From Grammothele lineata (lineage: Eukaryota > Basidiomycota > Agaricomycetes > Polyporales > Polyporaceae): 10,279 nt of DNA. The position numbers and the translations under genes are program-made. The stretch lies in contig NDFF03000253.1 of assembly GCA_002150815.3 (NCBI GenBank), positions 1-10,279 of the forward strand, given 5' to 3'. Position 1 is the first letter of the stretch; the number at the start of each line of letters is the position of its first letter. Positions 7,527 through 10,279 of the stretch are shown piece by piece. Below the pieces are notes generated by a model. It was not told the origin of the DNA, made no database searches, and saw only the letters and a program-made list of their open reading frames with translations.

Positions 7527-10279
7527 ATGCTGACTGTGCAGCCTGAGGAGTTACTGCTCCTTGCAGCAGCTCTCAAAGAGTCGCCTCCAGCTCTCCTCTC
7601 TGGCTTGGAAGACTTTATGCATAGGCTCCAATTGGAATGCCAGCAATCTGTTGACTCTCCACAAGCTTCTGTAAGTGACTTTCCTGCTTTTATGCTAATT
7701 TTCTGATCCTTCTTCAGACTACTGGCAATCTGTTGGCTGCCGGTGACACTTTGCTGCAGCAGGCCTCTCCTCGCTTGACTTTGCCAGTCTCTCGTTCTAC
7801 CAGTCCCAGGTCTCCTGGTTTCAGCCCTCCTAGCCCAGGCCCTATTGAGGACAATGATGATCAAGTGAGTACATAAGTTTGTTTATAGTGCCTGCTATCT
7901 AACTTTCTACGCCGTCTCTTTCAGGATTCCTCCTTCAATGAGGAGAGGGCATCTCAACCTCATGTTCCCCACAAGGCTGCAGCTACCTCTGCTAAGCCTC
8001 AGGGATCCTCCAAGTCCTCTCAAATCTCTGTTTCCAACAAGAGGAAGCAAGATGCTCAAGACAGTAGAGGTTCTCAGCCCTTGAAGAAGGTAAGAGTACA
8101 CTTCTCTACCAAATTGTATTTACTAACTTCCCACAATCAGCCTACTACCTCAAAATCTCAGGTACACCAATCCTGTAATTGATATTTCTTGTCTTATTAA
8201 CAATGGCTCTGCTAGAATCCCCAGATTGCTTGGGCTGTCAGCCATGATGTCAACCCTACTCTGCATGAATTTGAGCAGAAATTCATTCTCTCCCTTGCAC
8301 TTGGAGAGCGCAGTGATCCCCAGACTCATGTTTGCCAGGTTTGAATAGCTGGACTTAAGGGGCTTATTCACCAGACTCCCTGGGAAGATACCAAGGATAT
8401 CTTTCACCAGTCTACCCTGCTCAGTCTTACAAAATGTTGTGTTATTGGGTCTCTTGTGAAGGTTGGTGTAGACTTGACCAACTTGGTGAACATGTTGCTG
8501 CTTGCAATCAAAGTCGACGAGTGAGTGACGTTTTTTCTTGATTACCAATTAAGCTGATTCCTGTTAGAATCATACTTCAAGAGAACATGGATATCAGTTC
8601 GATATATGCTGAGTATGTCAAACCTGACATTGAACACTTGGAATCTCGGTATTTCAATTCTTGGGTGGCATGTGGACGCCGGCTTGGCATGTTGGCCAAT
8701 GGAGGTAAGTAATACATCCTTTATTCTTCAGATTTCTCAATCTCCCTTTGGCAATAGGGTTCATATATCTTCTAGCTCTCATAGCTGTCAAAGATCTCTA
8801 TAAGCTAGTAGACAGAGGCATGAACTGGGAAAACACCTCCATAATTGCCTATAACATCATCCAACCTGATGCCTGTGAGTGTGTCGAACATTGACTTGCA
8901 TTCTCACAACTCAAGTTTGCATTTCAGCCAATGACAGCGGGCAAATCATCATTCAAAAGCTCATCCCTCTCTTAGGCTATTTGTCTGAGCAGCTTCCCCT
9001 TTCCCTGCCTTGCGTGCTCTCTGACAGCAAACGTCGGGCTCTAAATTTGCCTAAGTCCATTTCATGCTCTGATCTCACCACTATGCATGTTTATCTCAAT
9101 CAGTTGAAGAGAGGGTGAGTTTTATTGTGTGTATATCAATATGGAGCTCATATGTAATAGGGATTTCTGCCTTTGGACACACGGCGAGATTTGGAAGAAA
9201 TACTTCAACTTTGCTGAGGTTCCGGCCTTGCCTGCCCCCAGCTTAGCTACCTTTGCATTGCACATGGTGGCGCCTTCTCTCTCTCAGTCTGCTACTCCTG
9301 CATCGTCACGCTCAGACACACCTCTTCTCACTCAGCCCTCTGCCTTCATTACGTCTCAAACTTCGCTTTTCACTTCTACCTTTAACGCTACCCCAGTTGA
9401 GTCTATTATTTTCCTTTGAATTTGACGGCCAAGGAGAATAAGCACAACCCTACTACACTGCCTAAGAGTAAGCAGAGTCATGCTTATGCTACTATTGATT
9501 TAGCTAATTTCGAATCAAAAGAGAGCGGCAATAACAACTTGAATGACAACAGCAATGATGAGGATGACGACAATGAGGACGATGAGGATGACGACAGAAT
9601 AGAGGAGAGAAAGGAATGGAAGAAGAACTGGACTAGGCAATAGATGGAGTTTGCTTCTGAGGCTAGAAAATCCAACACGTTTGTCCGCGTTTATAAAAAG
9701 GTAAGTGGTAATATATTCCCTTTACATTTTACCCTACTTAATTGGTCTTTAGTTGGCCACTATGTTTGATAAGAAGGGTGTCAGAAATGGTCAAACATAT
9801 GTTCGTCTCTGTCGCACGCTCTTTACTTCGTAAGTGTCTTGCATATAGAATATTTTACTTCACTAACATCATTTGCAGCAAGAACTTGATTTTAAAGGAC
9901 AAGCACAACACCCACATTGCTTTCATCGCCAGCGACATGCCCTCTCACCTCAAAGACACCTTAGAACACATTCTCACCTCTTCATTCAACATCCAATTGG
10001 ACGATGTTGAGCCAGGCGCCCAGCCTGACTTTGACTTTAAGACCGTTCATTTTGGTTACTATGGTAGATACTGCCTTCAGGTGAGTGGTGCTGACTTTAA
10101 TCTCTTATTACAACCTCTACTAATGTGCATTCTCAGGGAACTGGGGCTCCTATACATGTTCATCTATACGACGCTCAACGGAAGGACTCTGCTCAAGTCA
10201 ATCTTACTCAGAGGTCTCCTTACATTCATAAAGAACATCACAAATATCAAAAGGAGTACTTGGCCTTCTGTGAAGCTAT
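7527..10279 (+). pseudogene. Unrecognised multi-exon gene, probably decayed, 3' partial
   Basis: Exons followed by splice sites and phase: 7527-7670, 7718-7864, 7925-8089, 8141-8161, 8216-8520, 8568-8704, 8758-8874, 8928-9114, 9161 to about 9410, then to 9700, 9753-9829, 9879-10080, and 10137 to the edge. Introns mostly carry GTAAGT or GTGAGT and NAG. The first three exons are Ser/Pro/Gln-rich with a basic patch (NKRKQD); exons 5-8 look globular and hydrophobic; exon 9 is Ser/Thr/Pro-rich; 9550-9610 encodes a long Asp/Glu tract followed by basic/Trp-rich EERKEWKKNW; exons 11-13 look globular. Breaks: TGA at 8342-8344 (CAG GTT TGA ATA), a frame change between about 9375 and 9416, and TAG at 9641-9643 (CAA TAG ATG GAG), with coding-like sequence in frame after each. 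The frame change could instead be a 38-nt intron (GTTGAG...CCAAG, about 9398-9435). I recognise no family. Confidence 0.6.

Noticed and set aside
8339..8359. Short intron removing the TGA at 8342
   Set aside because: GTTTGA...TTAAG would be only 21 nt, far below the other introns, with a weak donor.

Overview
The window looks like nuclear DNA of a mushroom-forming basidiomycete (Agaricomycetes). Evidence: many introns of about 45-60 nt with GTAAGT/GTGAGT donors, CTNAC branch points and CAG/TAG acceptors; a divergent F-box/leucine-rich gene family; and an intronless USP-like cysteine protease of a kind I associate with repeat-rich agaricomycete DNA. No rRNA, tRNA, CRISPR or bacterial-type operon was seen.

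Layout. (1) 2-1183, plus: 3' part of a USP-like cysteine protease gene, with a poly(A) signal at 1245. (2) 1274-3011, minus: broken F-box-like gene, with two in-frame nonsense codons and a missing C-terminus, ending 90 bp from the protease gene, tail to tail. (3) 3370-5427, minus: its intact paralogue, reconstructed here as four exons and 633 codons; its first intron appears to use a GC-AG boundary. (4) about 5787-7280: a GC-rich, palindromic block of tandem units, roughly 170-180 bp each, in opposite orientations around a 42-bp-stem hairpin. It resembles a foldback-type mobile element. (5) 7527-10279, plus: a many-exon gene of unrecognised family, running off the right edge. Its frame can be followed through about 13 exons but is broken by two nonsense codons and by one frame change that is either a frameshift or a very short intron.

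The genes do not form a pathway. The window reads as a gene-poor accessory region: an intact F-box gene flanked by its decayed sister and a foldback-like repeat, with a mobile-element-associated type of protease at one end and a decaying multi-exon gene at the other. The main results that need the DNA itself are the two pseudogene reconstructions, the short shared first exon of the F-box pair, and the palindromic repeat block. Family assignments rest on motif recognition, not on searches.
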